Part shown: positions 12,701 to 24,873 of the stretch, in pieces
Numbering within the stretch: position 1 is the stretch's first letter
How the letters are laid out: each line of letters begins with the position of its first letter
NCBI GenBank assembly: GCA_036785705.1
Contig: JAWUZG010000056.1
Span: 559,001 to 623,000 of the forward strand
Length of the DNA: 64,000 nt
Source: Acanthornis magna
Taxonomy: Eukaryota > Chordata > Aves > Passeriformes > Acanthizidae
Direction of reading: 5' to 3'
Program-made: the position numbers and the translations under genes
The notes under the pieces: model-generated
Seen by the model: the letters and a program-made list of their open reading frames with translations, nothing else
The model's database searches: none
Told to the model about the DNA's origin: nothing

Positions 12701-13990
12701 GTAAATGAACCTGAACAGGCTCCATGTACACCATGGCTGCAGTGTTCCCCGCCCTGTGCTCAGACCCCATAAGGTGCTGCTCTCCTGCTTGGAGGGGAAG
12801 ATGTGATCCCCCAGGACCACCACCTGCATCAAGTAGGGATCATGATGGTCATCACCCCTGAGATGTCCCTACTGAGGCCAGCAGCGTCTCCAGAAGTACA
12901 CAGGAATGTACTGGGCACCCTCACAGCAGGAGAGGATGCAGTGGCTTTGTCAGCATCAAAGCTTTTGGTCCCTGGAGGAGAGCAAATGTGCCATAAAACC
13001 TGCTCATTTCTCCTGCCCTGCTCCTGCAAAACGAGCGTGGAGCTGGCATGGACCGTGAGTCCACAGGGAGCCATAGCTCACACTGGCCTCTGGTGAGAGG
13101 CTGTTAAGGCACCACTGCCTATCTTAGCCGGCCCCTGGGCTGCTCTTGGACATGAACCAGCTTTGTAATGAAAGCTTTCTCTGTGTCCGTTTGTTTTCTG
13201 AACATCAGTTTAATGTCTAGAAAATCCTGTTGCAGCGGAGCCCGGCACACTTCAAAGACGCTGCAGAAGAAGAGGGGAGCTCAATAGGGACCCTGTCTAT
13301 GCCAGGTGTGGAGAGAAACCTGGCTGGCCACCACAGCCAGCTTCCCATTTCCAAGGGATTTGGCTTGGTGTGTTGAGGGAAGCATTGAGCTTTGCTCCCA
13401 TGGCACAGATCCATTGCTGTGAGAGCCTGGCATGGCATGTACTGTGTCTTCCCATCTTGGATATTTGGAGATGCCTAGATGAAGAGCTGAGGGTTTAGGT
13501 GTGGAGGATTCATGGGTCTGAAACCTGCTGTAGTTGTCACATTAGCATGTTGAGTGGTGCTTGTGCATTCCACTCTTAAGGGATGAGGCTGGTAGCCTCC
13601 CTTCCCACTAGGATGGAGTCAAGGGTGTTTGGCTGCTCCAAGGTGCTCCATAGCTCCCCGAAGTGGCACTTCTTGCAGTGGTATCCTCCCAGTCATGTAG
13701 CTCTGTGTTGTCTCAATGGTGTCAAGCTCTAAATGAGCTTGGGCAATTTGCTTTATAAAGGAATGCACTAAATATGTCAACACTCAGTGCATGTTTTTAA
13801 TATAATATTTCAGATTGTTTTGAAAGAAGCCAAGATCCTGCTTTCCCTCTTCATTAGGAACATTTTATGTGAAAGAGATGAACAATAGAGAGAGTTTGCC
13901 AAAGAGAAAGCTTTCCCAAGTATTTGTTGCTGCTGAGAAATCATCTGCTTTTTACAAAAAAACTCTCAATGCATAACTATCAGGGCAATT
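9751..13990. other. non-coding, two candidate regulatory blocks inside
   Basis: No exon is recognisable. Around 11755-11890 CpGs are kept (GCCACGCGCGTAGCGC) next to an AT-rich half containing GTAATTGC. Around 12170-12300 another block joins CGCGCACACG to GCATTAATGATGG and AATAAATTGG. Both look like conserved non-coding elements on composition alone. The AT-rich segment 13735-13980 has no recognisable identity. The remainder holds nothing I can identify. Confidence 0.4.
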
Positions 13991-14322
13991 AAGCAGCTCG
14001 TAAGCTGCCAAGAAAGGTTGTAGAATTGGCTTTGCTGGAGATGTTGGAGGCCAGGCTTGACCGTAGCCATTGGGCGTGTTTTAGGCACAGTAAATCCCAG
14101 TTTCCAAAGGGGGAATGGACTAAATGACCCACCAGTAGCCCCTGGCCTCCTGGGAGTTTCAGACAGACAGTCTGAGCTGCTCTGGCATGAGCAATTCCAG
14201 GCTGACGGAGTGAGTGGGTTTGTGAATCCCATGCTGTTTCAGGCCAGAATTGATGGCTTTGGCTTTTAACTCACTTCCCAGCAGGACCAGGGGTGGGTTC
14301 TATCCTGGTCTCCAGCTGGGAG
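13991..14322 (+). repeat. direct repeat, copy A
   Basis: This segment recurs in the same orientation at 15921-16237. The last 89 bases (14234-14322) match 16149-16237 at 87 positions. The 5' part is more diverged and carries about ten extra bases near 14097-14107. A short word, GGAATGGACTAAATGACC, resembles the GGACTAGATGATC region of CR1 3' ends, so the unit may contain an old CR1 relic. No TG/CA termini, coding capacity or target duplications are visible. Either a local segmental duplication or two copies of an unrecognised repeat would explain it. Confidence 0.85.
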
Positions 14323-15920
14323 ACTTGGTCTCCTGCCATGGAAAGGGTAAGACCTTCTGCCTGCCTGGTTGCAAAGCTCTCTTCTGGCTGGAGCTACTCA
14401 AAAGAAAAGAAACCCAAAAAATCCCACTGCAGTACTTTCATCAAGGAAACTGCATTCCTGTCTGTTCTCCAAAGAGTTTCTCTTTCATCACAAGTTAGAG
14501 GAAACTTAGAGGGAGCTGAAAACTTCCCTCTTCAATGAGGACAAAGAGGGAGAGATGATTGGAGGAAGCTGTTTCCAAAGCCCCTGCCAGCCCTAGCTCT
14601 CTTTCCATCAGGCCTCCCCAGCTGAGGTCCCAAGAGGTGTTCTGAGATGACTTCTTCATGAAACGGAGGGCAGCCAAGAGCCTGGAGCCTTCCCATCATG
14701 GAAAAGCCTGTCTGAAAGGCAGGGAGCCCCAGCCTCATTAGCTGGGGTGGTTGGCACTGGGGCAGTGGACCCTGGAGAGGCATTTGAGAGAAGAGGGAAA
14801 TCCCACAGCCAGAATCAGCCCAGGAGAAGTGCTCCAGGGGCAGGAGCGTGCAGATGTTGGCATGACAACTGGCTGTGCTGGGATGTGGGCTGTGGTGAGA
14901 TGCTCTGACCAAGGGCAGGGCAGGAGGGGACTGACTGGGTGACTCTGGGGTGGGACCTGGCATTTTGTGTGTGTGCTTGCTGCAAGATACTGCTGGGTCA
15001 GGAAAGAGGCTCCCTGGGGATGCTGCTGCCCCACTGCTCCCAGGACAGGCAGGATCTAGTTTTTCTTCACCTCCTGGTAATCCTGTACTCAAATATTCTT
15101 CCTGCAGATCTGTTTTTTATCTTTTTTTTCCTTTTTTTTTTTTTTTTAACCACTCCTAAATGGAGTGTTTAAGCCTATTCTTTTGTTTTCTGTGAAAGGA
15201 GCAGTAAATCCTTTATCCTGCCTGGCTATTTCTGTGTGCGTATTTTCTCATTGTGCTCCAGCTTGTCAGCTGTGTCAAAGCCCGGGAACCTTGGCCTCTC
15301 TTGGACTTCAGACTTGGATTTCTCTGTATTTAACAACACAGGCTCCCTTGGACTAACAGTTCCTTTTTCTCCCCTTGGTGTCTTTTTTTGGTTTGTTTTT
15401 TTTTTCCCCAAAAAATACCTGGTTAAAAAAATCCCTGACAAGCGTGGCTGTTGGGTTCATCCCCAGCACATCCTGCCAGTGCTGGCAAGAAGTCACAGCC
15501 AGGGTATCCTCCTGTCCCCCTGTGCCTTCGGGGTATCAGGGCTGCCCAGGGAAGGGGAACCCCCCTGGGTGAGGGAGCTTTCTGAAGATTAGCTTGGGAT
15601 CGGCGGGTGCCTAATGCTCAGGCAGTGGATGTGATGAGCACAAAGGCAGGATTTCGGGATTAGCCAGGAGAGAGACGGATGGCTGCCTCTGCGCCGGGGC
15701 CGTGTGCCAGCTCCGGCTGCTGTGCCCACTCCTGGGAGCAAGTGTGGGGTGTCTCCCTGGGGGGATCTGATGGAGTGACAGCCAATCAGCCATCGCAGTG
15801 GCTGGAGAGGGGAAGACCCCTGTCTGGTGGCTGATACTGGTGGCTGGTACTGGTGCTGCAGGAGGGACCGAGGATGGTGGCAGGTGAACTGCAGCCCAGT
15901 CCGTGCCCCAACAGTGGTGG
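14323..15920. other. spacer between the two direct repeat copies
   Basis: About 1.6 kb of non-coding sequence with a poly-T run at about 15121-15148. The minus-strand open frame 14532-15092 overlaps plus-strand frames and shows no recognisable domain. The spacer has no retroviral primer site or polypurine tract that would turn the flanking repeats into LTRs. Confidence 0.5.
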
Positions 15921-16237
15921 CAGCAGCTTCAGAAGCTCCTAACGGAGGCTGTAGAATTGGTATTGTTGGAAGTATTGGAGGCCAGGTTTGAGCATTGGGT
16001 GTGCTTTAGGCATAGTTCACAAAGGGGGAATGGACTAAATGACCCACTAGCAGCTCCTGGCCTCCTTGGAGTTTCAGAAATATGGTCTGAGCTATGCTGG
16101 CAGGAGTGGTTTTAGGCTGGAAGAGTGAGTGGGGTTGTGAATCTTGTGCTGTTTCAGGCCAGAATTGATGGCTTTGGCTTTTAACTCACTTCCCAGCAGG
16201 ACCAGGGGTGGGTTCTGTCCTGGTGTCCAGCTGGGAG
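15921..16237 (+). repeat. direct repeat, copy B
   Basis: Second copy of the unit at 13991-14322, offset by about 1.9 kb. The best-matching part is 16149-16237 (87 of 89 identical). Differences concentrate in the first two thirds. Sequence on both sides differs from that around copy A, so the repeat unit is bounded to roughly 320-330 bases. Confidence 0.85.
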
Positions 16238-16689
16238 TCCAGCAGCCAGTGACCTGCATTCCCTAGGGTCAGCTCCAGCAGCTGTGCTGGTGCTCCATGA
16301 ATGCCATGGCAGTTCACCATGCCAGGCAGCATGGGTGTTTGTGCGAGAACAAAAGAATAAACAATGGAAACTGTGATTAATTAGTGCAGCTAATTAGCAA
16401 TGTGCTTGGCCTGGGCTGGAACTTGGTGAAGTGCCAAATCAGAAGAGAAGCCACGGGAGAAACTCTGATTGTAACCACTTTGGGAGGAAGCAGTGAAGGG
16501 GACAGGATGATTTCCCAGCACCTCTTTGTAACTTGCCACACTGAGAGGTCAGACTGGGGACATCCATGCTCTTACACCCTAGAGGTGCTGCTGTTGCCAT
16601 CCCCAGAAGCATCCTCCCATTCCCTGTTGCCGCCTGCTCTGAGAGATCACTTCCCTCAGCCACAATCAGCATCAGGAGCTGAGTGTTAC

Positions 16690-16950
16690 ACCAGTGCTGC
16701 AGGTGTTAATTAATGAGCCCTCGTTAGGGTCGGTGGAGTTGTCTTCCCCATGGAATAGCATCCTGCTTGCTCGCCTTCCCCTACACTGTACAGCTGCCTT
16801 TTTCTTTGCTCTCCATTTCCAAATTAGCGCAAGGACCACGATCAGCAAACAAATTTGCAGTGAGCTCATGGCGGGCTCGGAGATTTGGAAGAATCCTTGG
16901 CAAATATTTGCCGGCCTCCACCGCAAACCTCATGAATACTTTTCATGACT
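16690..16950. promoter_or_regulatory. candidate conserved non-coding element
   Basis: The block contains TTAATTAATGAG at 16707-16718, then AAATTAGCGCAAGG, AACAAATTTGCAG and CATGAATAC. These are homeodomain-, Fox- and POU-like words with several retained CpGs. It is distinct from the CT-rich sequence before it and the G-rich sequence after it. Open frames on both strands are unremarkable. An intronic enhancer is the simplest reading, inferred from composition. Confidence 0.33.
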
Positions 16951-17545
16951 GAGAGATGCTGCGTTTAGCTGGCAACATGGGGTAGGATGGCAGACCTCAG
17001 GTAGGGGATGGCTGCTAAAAAATACCTGAGCTAAGAGGTATTTTTTAACTTGCTTCCATCCCTCCTGTCCCCTGCCCTCGCACTGTGCAGTGTGGAGATA
17101 GCTGGAGATGGGATCCGCTTGGCCACCATGTTGGATGGTGTGTGTGGGCATCAGGGCCAGCCCGGCTGCCAAGCACCAGCACACCAGGAGCACGGGGAAA
17201 CCGCAGGTCAGCGTGGCTGCCACGGGCTGTGGGATGGGGGGGAATGGGCGAGCACCCCTCACAGCCACCTTTCCCCTCAGCGTGGTTTGGGAAGGGCCCC
17301 TGCGGCCTAAGTTTGGGCCTGGCTCCTGATGGGCTTCCTGGGCCTGTGGGGGATGGCGGGGCCTGAGGGCTTGCGAGGCCTGAGGGCTCAGGAGGCCTGT
17401 GGGGTCTGCTGTGTCCGACCCCGCCCCAGCATTCTTCACCTCCATCATGGTGGGGTGGGGATTATTTTATTGTTTTTTCAGTAATATTGTCATTTGGGAG
17501 ATGTGTAATAATGCTTTTAATAATTCTAAAGGGTCTCTTATTTAG

Positions 17546-17577
17546 GGGGCTTGGACTAGATGATCTCCAGAGGTCCA
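17546..17577 (+). mobile_element. CR1 LINE 3' fragment, left part
   Basis: GGGGGCTTGGACTAGATGATCTCCAGAGGTCC is the standard avian CR1 sequence just upstream of the terminal repeats. The expected continuation (CCCTTCCAATCCTAAC) is missing here and reappears at 18238. This is therefore the left half of a short, 5'-truncated plus-strand CR1 split by the insertion at 17578-18237. Its 5' boundary is approximate. Confidence 0.85.
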
Positions 17578-18237
17578 TGTTGGGGAGGAAGAAATAGGAA
17601 AGTCTTATAGAAATTATTACCTGGCAAAAGATGCTGAAAATATAGAAATTACAAGCGAGATTGAAATGAAGACAAGTTTTGAGATACCAAAACCTCTGTT
17701 ACTGAATAAACTGAAAAACAATGGTATAGCCACCGCAGGTAATCCCCCTCCCTGACTGAACAATGGCCTTCCTTGAGTAGACAATAGCCCTTGCCTGTTT
17801 GCAGGTCCAAGGGTGAGAGTAGACTTTACTAACTTACCATAAGGTAAAAAAAAGCAGTTTTAAGGGTTTAAAATATAACGCCATATGGTAATATAAGGAT
17901 GCTCATAGGCTGTATGTAAATGCTATAGAATTTGTATCTTGTCCTAGATTGGTTAGTGAAAATTAGAATATTCTGCATAGAACATGATTTATTGTATTGT
18001 AATCGAGAACCACGGTACTTCTGTATCCTGCTTCCCCGATTCCTGTACCTCTCTTTCTCTCACCTCTCTGACCTGCTCTGGGCCACGCCTGGCGGTTCAT
18101 AGCAGGTCTCTTACCCCCATGCTTTTTATCACAATGAAACTCATGCTCTAAGACCAGAATCCAGAGATCTCTGTCTCTGTCCAAACCGCATCTGCACACC
18201 GCAGAGGTCATCCAACAGAGCCGCAGATTTCTACACA
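17578..18237. mobile_element. solo-LTR-like insertion inside a CR1
   Basis: This 660-base block begins TGTTGGGG and ends CTACACA, giving TG/CA termini. It is flanked by a near-perfect five-base duplication (GTCCA at 17573-17577, GTCCC at 18238-18242) and it cleanly splits a CR1 3' end. It is AT-rich in its first two thirds, with AATAAA at about 17704, and CT-rich near the end. It has no coding capacity. Size, termini and target duplication fit a solo LTR of an endogenous retrovirus (a 5-base duplication suits ERVL-like or several other classes). The family and transcriptional strand were not determined. Confidence 0.7.
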
Positions 18238-18268
18238 GTCCCTTCCAATCCTAACAATTCTGTGACTG
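18238..18268 (+). mobile_element. CR1 LINE 3' fragment, right part
   Basis: GTCCCTTCCAATCCTAACAATTCTGTGA continues exactly where the fragment at 17546-17577 stops and ends in the CR1 terminal motif. Together the two halves make a roughly 60-base CR1 3' end older than the LTR insertion that separates them. Confidence 0.85.
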
Positions 18269-18269
18269 C

Positions 18270-19152
18270 AGCTGTAGCAGGATCACATCATTCCTATTAA
18301 AAGGTGGCTGCACCTAAATGCCATTTGCTCAGTGAGCTCTGAAGCAGTGCCCTTTGGAGTAATTGGGAGATGTGGCCCCTTTTTTGAGGACAGGACAGTC
18401 TATTTTTCAAGGTGCCATCACTTTATTATTAATATGTTAAACACTGACTGCTCAAAACTGTTTGAGATGCAAAAAGAGGATGTGAGTTCTGCCTTGGGGA
18501 CCTCTCCACTAAATAAATGTATTAAATCAAACCCTAGCTGGAGAGTGCTGCATGTGAAGGTGAAGGTGGTTACAGGATGAGTGGATGTACCACCTCCATT
18601 AGCAAAGGGTCTTTCTTCCCTTTCAGTTTTGAATTTGGGAGGAGTGATCACAGATCAGCAGGTCAAGGACCTGCTTTCTCTTAGCATTTCTGAGGTGCCA
18701 GTGGAACCCCTTGACTTGTGAGCAATGGAGAGAGCTCCTCTGGCCTTGTGAGACCCCTGGCTGGGCCCATTAATCTGGGAGGTCCTTTCCTTTCATGTTC
18801 ATGGTTGTGTGCATCAGTGTGGGCCAGGGGCTGCTTGCCCAAGTGAGCTTGTGCCTTCTCTCCCTCCCCACCAGTGATGCTGGAAGCACATAACACCCTC
18901 TGGGAATTGCTCCCAAGAATCATCCTGTGCCTGGCAGGAGCCCCTCAGGGGGTGCCAGACCTCTTAAGGTATCCACACCTGCTTAGTGCCTAGATCTAAG
19001 CAGATCCCACTGGTCTTGAGGAGAAATAAGAACAATACAGAAAAATGCCAATATATTAAGCTCTTCACCTTTCTGTAAGGTTGGGTTTGCTTGGTGGATG
19101 CTCAGGGCCATGTGTTTCCAGCTTGACATGTTCTGTGCCTTCTCACCCACAG
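18270..19152. other. non-coding, leading to a splice acceptor
   Basis: No gene or repeat is recognised. The last 20 or so bases form a pyrimidine-rich acceptor (TTCTGTGCCTTCTCACCCACAG) for the exon candidate that follows. Open frames here are short. Confidence 0.5.
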
Positions 19153-19324
19153 CCCCCTGTGCCCGGGAGCCATGAGCCACCCTCAGCGCCCACAGAGCCG
19201 CCGGAGCAGCCCCCCGGCCGCAGCCCCCCGGCACTCTTAGGCTTCCCTGCTCCCCTGGAAGGTGCTCATCGCTGGCGAGGAGAACCGTCTGCATCTACAC
19301 CCAGCCTCCTCCATCCCTCCCAAG
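19153..19324 (+). other. candidate internal exon (172 bases), unidentified gene
   Basis: A strong acceptor (CTTCTCACCCACAG ending at 19152) and donor (CCCAAG then GTAAGG, GT at 19325) bound a GC- and CpG-richer segment. One frame is open through the exon, giving a proline-rich stretch of 57 codons plus one base (PPVPGSHEPPSAPTEPPEQ at its start). It matches no domain I know. An ATG at 19172 in another frame opens only a 22-codon ORF, which would act as a uORF if the exon is untranslated. Length is not a multiple of three. It could be a 5' leader exon of the gene starting near 3.6 kb, a coding exon of a disordered protein, or a lncRNA exon. Confidence 0.4.
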
Positions 19325-22300
19325 GTAAGGCTATCTGTGAAAAGCAAAGGCAACCCAATTTCATTTGGCAGATTCAAGTGAAATAAGGTTGTTTCTTGTG
19401 TTGTTGCATCTTCTACCTGCTCCTCTTCCCCTCATCTTGCTGGGAGGAAAGATGCTGGCTTGGGAGCAAGAACTTCTCTTGCATTTAAAATGTGGTTTTG
19501 AAGCTGGGGTTGCTCCTGGTGAAACCTGTTGCTCGCAGAGTGTATCCCATCAGAATTTGCTCATAGTTTTAGAAACTACTCTGCTGCTGTAAGGAGCCAG
19601 GCTTGGGTGGGACTGGCGCCTTGTGACTGCCTCTGCTTCCCTGATGTACTTCCGAGGATAATTGTCTATAATTTGCCTCTTAACGATGCTCTGGAGGCTT
19701 CCCAAGCACGAGCTGCCTTTCCTCCCACTGTAAAAGGCCTTTGGGGTATTGTAGGCTTCCTGCGGTGGGAGAGTAAGGGGTGGGTGGGGGAGGGCATTTG
19801 GGAGGGGGCTGAGTTCCAGGGAAACACCCTCATCTGCTCCTTGCACTTGGCAGTAGGGGTTTTTTAAGGTTAAAAAAGTAGAGCTCAGCTTGTGGGGAGT
19901 GAGCAGGGGCTGAGGCTGATGTGGCCCAGCTGCCCTCCTGATGGGTGTAAAATCAGTATTCATGGCTGAAGAGTGGAAATTGGGATTAGAAACCAAAAAC
20001 CTGATTTCTGAGTTGGTTTTGGAGTTGGAGATTTTTGGGACCTCTTATTTTCAAGCTTCTCCATGCTAACAGAGATGTCAGCTGTGTGCAGTAGCATATG
20101 AGAATAGCAGCCTCTCCATGTGTGATCCCCAGGGCAGGGGAGCTGGGGCCTGGAGGAAGATGAGGATGCCACCAGCCTGTCACACAGCAGACATGGACAG
20201 GGGCATGAGACTCCTGTTTTGAGAGGTCTATGAGAAGGTCACAGTGGACTCAGAGAGCTAAAAATACAAGTCAGAGCTGTGATCTGGCTTGTCCTGGTTC
20301 ACTTTGGGAGCTTCCTACGTGCAGCTCTGGAGTTGGGATCAGCTGGAATGCTCCAGCTGGGAAGCAGGGGCCAGTTAGCACTAGGGAGACTGACATCCTC
20401 AGGCTGTAAATATCCAGCCAGCTCTAATCCTCCCAGTAGCTCCATCACTGCTGTTTTCCTAGGAATTATTTGACTCTTGTGTTGCACTTCTCAGACAAAT
20501 GGCTTTTAAATAAAACCTCTCCTAACTCGTTAGGCATCCTGTCCAGGTCACTTCCTGCATGGGTGATTTATAGGGCTGCTTTTAACATTTTATTAACTTT
20601 AAATCGCTGGGGCCAGTCAATCAGAACCTATCCCATTAGCTGTGGTGAGTAGTTGCCCAGGGCATCAGGCTCTCCCGTTGCCTCCATCGCTTCTGGAGAG
20701 GCCACAGTGCACCGAGACCAACCATGATGAGAGATGGGAAAGAACAGGAGGAGAATTTAGATAAGGAGGAATAGATCTGGGATGGATAAGTGAATGCATA
20801 AGGGTTAAGGAGATAATGGGGCTTTTGATCATATCTGGGAAGGTGGCTTATCTCCTGCTGTTGGTACGTGATTTCTTGGCTGCATCTCCCGCAGCGCATG
20901 CTGAACCGTGTGGTGATGGGAGAGGAGCATCAGGGCTTGGTAAGGAGGTGGCTGCTCCAGACTGATCCCAACAAGGTAGCACAGCTGGAGCATCCCTGGG
21001 TAGGACGTGCCTGTATTAAACTCCTCCTGTGACAGTGCCAGAGACAGAGCCTTCCTCCTTGTGTAGTGCATTTGCAAGTCCCTTTAGCTCCTAGCACCCC
21101 ATGTGATCCACTGGGCTGCCTTGAGCCCAGTTCCCTCCATCTCAAACTCTCCTCTGCATCTCCTATCCCCTTGGAGCAGAGCAGAGCCAAGTCCTGCAGC
21201 CCTGGCACTATGGTGAATGGGGCTGAGCAAGCAGAGACCACTCCAGCTGGGAAATCCAAAGGAGACAGAGATTATAAGTGATGTGAGGCTGCAGCCTTAC
21301 AGTTCCAGCTTTGATTATCTCTGGTTTAGTTGCTCCTCTCCCCACCATGCCCTGTCTTTGTTCCACCTGTTCTCAGACACGTTATTCAGTGGAGTTTTCC
21401 AGCTCTTGGTAACAGGGGGAGAAAAAACCTGAACTTCTGCACAACCAGAGCTAATGAGCTCTCTCTGGAAATAAAAGCATCCTAAGGACAGGCTTGTGAT
21501 ACAGAACATCTCGTTCTCTGTGGCTGCTCGGCCACTGCCTCCGAGCAATGGCCCTGCACAGGGCTGTTGGGAACTGAGCAGAGCTGTCACCTCCCATTGT
21601 TCCCCCCAGCCATTGCTCATGTGAGGCATGGAGATAGCTGAGCCATAGTTTGCTCCTCTGGTAGAGCTCCTGTGGGAGCACAGATTTGGGAACATTTGTC
21701 CAACACTGTGATGCAGAGCCCATCACCTTCTACATACTCACAGGACAGGGCAAGGAGGGGTCACATGTCCCCACAGGTCAGGACCGGCTCTAACTGGCTT
21801 GAAAAGGGATTTGGAGAACACATGGTTCCCATCCCTCGCTGGAGTGGAGAGGTGTAAGAATGTGGGCTCATTGCAGCCCCATGTGTCTGAGGGAAGGCAG
21901 ACCTGCAGTCCCTGAGGGCTGTCGGGGTTGTCAGGCATCCAGCCAGGAGAGAATTTGTCTTGCAGCAAAGCCAGCATCTGAAAGCCATCACTTCTGATGT
22001 GCCCATGATTTGCTGAAACCTGCGTCTCCTTTGTCATTTTTCTGTCTCTGTCTCAAATCCCAGAGCAAAGACAGAGAACTTGCTTGCAGAGATGAGCAGG
22101 TTTTTTCCCCTCCACCTTTAAATATTTATTCTGAGCTCTCAAGATACACATGCTGTGATCTCGGGGGCTTGCCTGTGTGCTGGCAGTGTCTCCTGCCTGG
22201 CAGAGCGTGGGGCTGGCTGCCCTTCCCTCTCGGGAGCACAGGCAGAGCCTACTCCACCTCTAGCTGCCCTGTTCTGGGTCCCAGTGACATGAGGTGTTCA

Positions 22301-24873
22301 CCTCTTCCTACACACGTGCGCTCATGGGAACAAACCCAAGACCCACAAAATGCTGTCCAAAGAAGGTGTGGGGGTTGTGAGCTGCCTTTTTGGGGCTGAG
22401 ACAGAGGTAAAAGCAGCCTGGTCCATCTGGTATGCTCTGTTGTTGGGGTGGCACATCCCAAATGGCAGCCACCCTTTGTCCCCTGCCTGACTTACCCTGT
22501 CCCTGGCAGCACACTGAGCTGCTGCTCGAGGCTTTCCTTTCCTCCCTGCAGCTCATGCAGGGCTCTCAAGGTCGTGCAGGTAACTGGAGCAATACTGCCA
22601 GCCTTGGCTTTGCAGCCTGAGCTGCCATGCTGTGCTCAGCTGTGGCTTTGGGCCTCGCTCCCTCCTTTTCTCCACTCTTGCTCTACTTCTCCAAGCCTTC
22701 GTGGTGCTGCCGCTTGGGTACACAGATTGCAGGAAGAGCAGCCCCGTGCCACTGGGATGCGTGTGCCTGGCATGCCAATGAGGAGCGAGGCTGGCGCCGG
22801 TGGCTCTGACTGGGATGTGCCAGAGCACAGCCACACTGCAGGCAGTGTCCCATGGTCCCTTCAAAACAGGAGATGGAATCCCATCTGGCTGCAACTGCCA
22901 CCTTCCAAGTGTTTTTCCTGGAAGCTGTCTCACCTCTGCACCTGCTATGGGGCTGTCTGGACCCAAGGGAGAGGGGATTTGCCTCTTCTCCTAGTAGCTG
23001 GAGTATGGTGGCATTAAACTCCTAGAAAAACAGCCAGGAGCTGGTTTCTCAGCAGCTCTGCAAGGGATGAGGGGATGTCTGCCTTTCCAGGTGAGCACAC
23101 AAATCACTACCTCTGCCTCCAGCTGCTGCAGCCCAGGCATCCCGCTCAGCAGCTGGCACTCATCAACACAGAGGCTTTGTCCCCACGTGCCCCTGGCAGT
23201 GCCAGCCATGGGCTCCCTGGGACCTGTAAGGGTGTGGGCAATGATGCAGAAAGAAAATCCTTTGCAGAGGCCTGGGATTGGATGGCAGGTGCAGCTCTAC
23301 CAGGAGATGCCTTGAAACCAGCATGTAGCCAAAGGCAAGAGGAGACAGAGGAGACTGTCTATACTGTAATAACTGATGTTGTGGGGGGGCTTTTTGTTTG
23401 TTTTTGAGGAGAAATAAATTAAAGCCAGCTCACTGGTACAGTGCTAGCACTGGAAAACTGAGGTCCAGTAAGCTGCAAAGTGATGAGGTTGAGACCACAG
23501 TGGTGGTTTCCTGGGCTGCTTTTCCCACCCCACCTGCCCTCTGCCTGTAGCCACCTTGGGCCAGCAGCAGCACCAGCCCTCTCAGCTCTTGCTGAATGTC
23601 TGAACAGAATGGCCTCATTAGCTGGGAAAGTTTCCCCAAGATAAGTTACTGCTGCTGCAAGAAGTGCAATTATCTCTCTTTCCTGCTCTCACAACCATGG
23701 GCATTGAAGTTTCCTGCTCTTACACCATGTCACGGCCAAGCTCTTGTGCACAGGAGGGTGCCGCCAGGAGAAATAAATTGTAACAAGGACATTTTTTGGA
23801 AAGAAAAAGAGATTTTTTCATTATAGATTTGTTCCCGCTTGGTTGCCTCACTGGGTCAGAGCTGCTGTCCCCATGCCAAGTAATGCCAGCCCCTGCCTGC
23901 CCTTCCTGGCACCTGCCAGCATGTGGCTTGGTTGGGATGGTGGCAGAGAGTGTTTTTTTTCAATGGAAGGCAAAGGAGCTGTGCTGTGTGTGTGTCAGCT
24001 CCACTCTGCCTGTGCCCATGTCTCCTCCTGGTGTCACCCCTTGCCCATGGCTGAACACCCCAGGGCTCTGCAGCTACAGCAGGATTATTCATTAAGCAAC
24101 ACCTTTGCAGGAACAACCAGTGCCAAAAGTGTATCTAAGGAGTGAAAATCTGCGGTCTGAGACTTGTAGAAGATATTCCTTCAAGATTCAAGCTTTTTCA
24201 GTCATTGGTCATTTGAGCTAACAAAACTGTGTGTCACTCTGTGAGCCATGGGGAAAGCTGCCAGAGCACACGCAGAGGATGTTTGCAGCTGGATGTTGTA
24301 ACAACTTAGTAGTGAATGGTTGGGATAAGTCATATTTCATAAAATGGGCCAGGAAAAAGATTGGTCATTAATTCTTTTTAATAAACAATGGTGAGCAGTG
24401 TAGCTGGGTTTGAGCCAGACTGACTTTTACAGTGATTCATGGATTTTTCCACAGGAAAAACCACCTTTTAGTGATTGCTGGTGTGTGGGGTGCCTGCTTG
24501 CCTTCATGAGTAATTCCCCCCAGCTCCAAAAGCACCAGGCTGTGGAAAAACGATGAACTTCTCAGCAGGAGCTGAGAGGGAGGAAGGGTGTGCGTGGCTC
24601 CACTACTGCAGCCAATGACTGCGTCTTTTCAAAGAGCATTGGAGGACGTGGGAGAGTGGGAATTTCACTGCCAGAAATGCTAAAGGAGGCAAATCTTATG
24701 GAAAAATGAATGGAGCTGAGATGTCCACGTGTGCCATCCTGTGAGGTCAGTTGTGACCGGCCAGTGGTCCTCTTTGCACCCTGCTGCCTCACTCCTCTGG
24801 CAAATCAAACACCTGAGGAGAAGCATGGCCCAGCATCCCATGCCTAGTGAAATCGGTTTTCCTTTCTTTCCAG
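19325..24873. other. non-coding, presumably intronic
   Basis: No recognisable protein or mobile element. A possible enhancer-like stretch occurs around 20500-20645, with TTTATTAACTTTAAATCGC and a CCAGTCAATCAGAACC segment. A 28-base acceptor-donor pair at 22552-22579 is noted under rejected items. Long open frames near 22448-23017 and 19550-19996 overlap others on the opposite strand and look like chance. Confidence 0.5.

Noticed and set aside
13991..16237. The two direct repeats as LTRs of a small retroelement
   Set aside because: The copies have no TG/CA termini, no target duplication, no primer site after the first and no polypurine tract before the second.
22552..22579. 28-base acceptor-donor pair (CCTCCCTGCAG ... 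GTGCAG then GTAACT)
   Set aside because: The sites are good but the exon would be only 28 bases, with no other support. A chance pair in CT-rich sequence is likelier.
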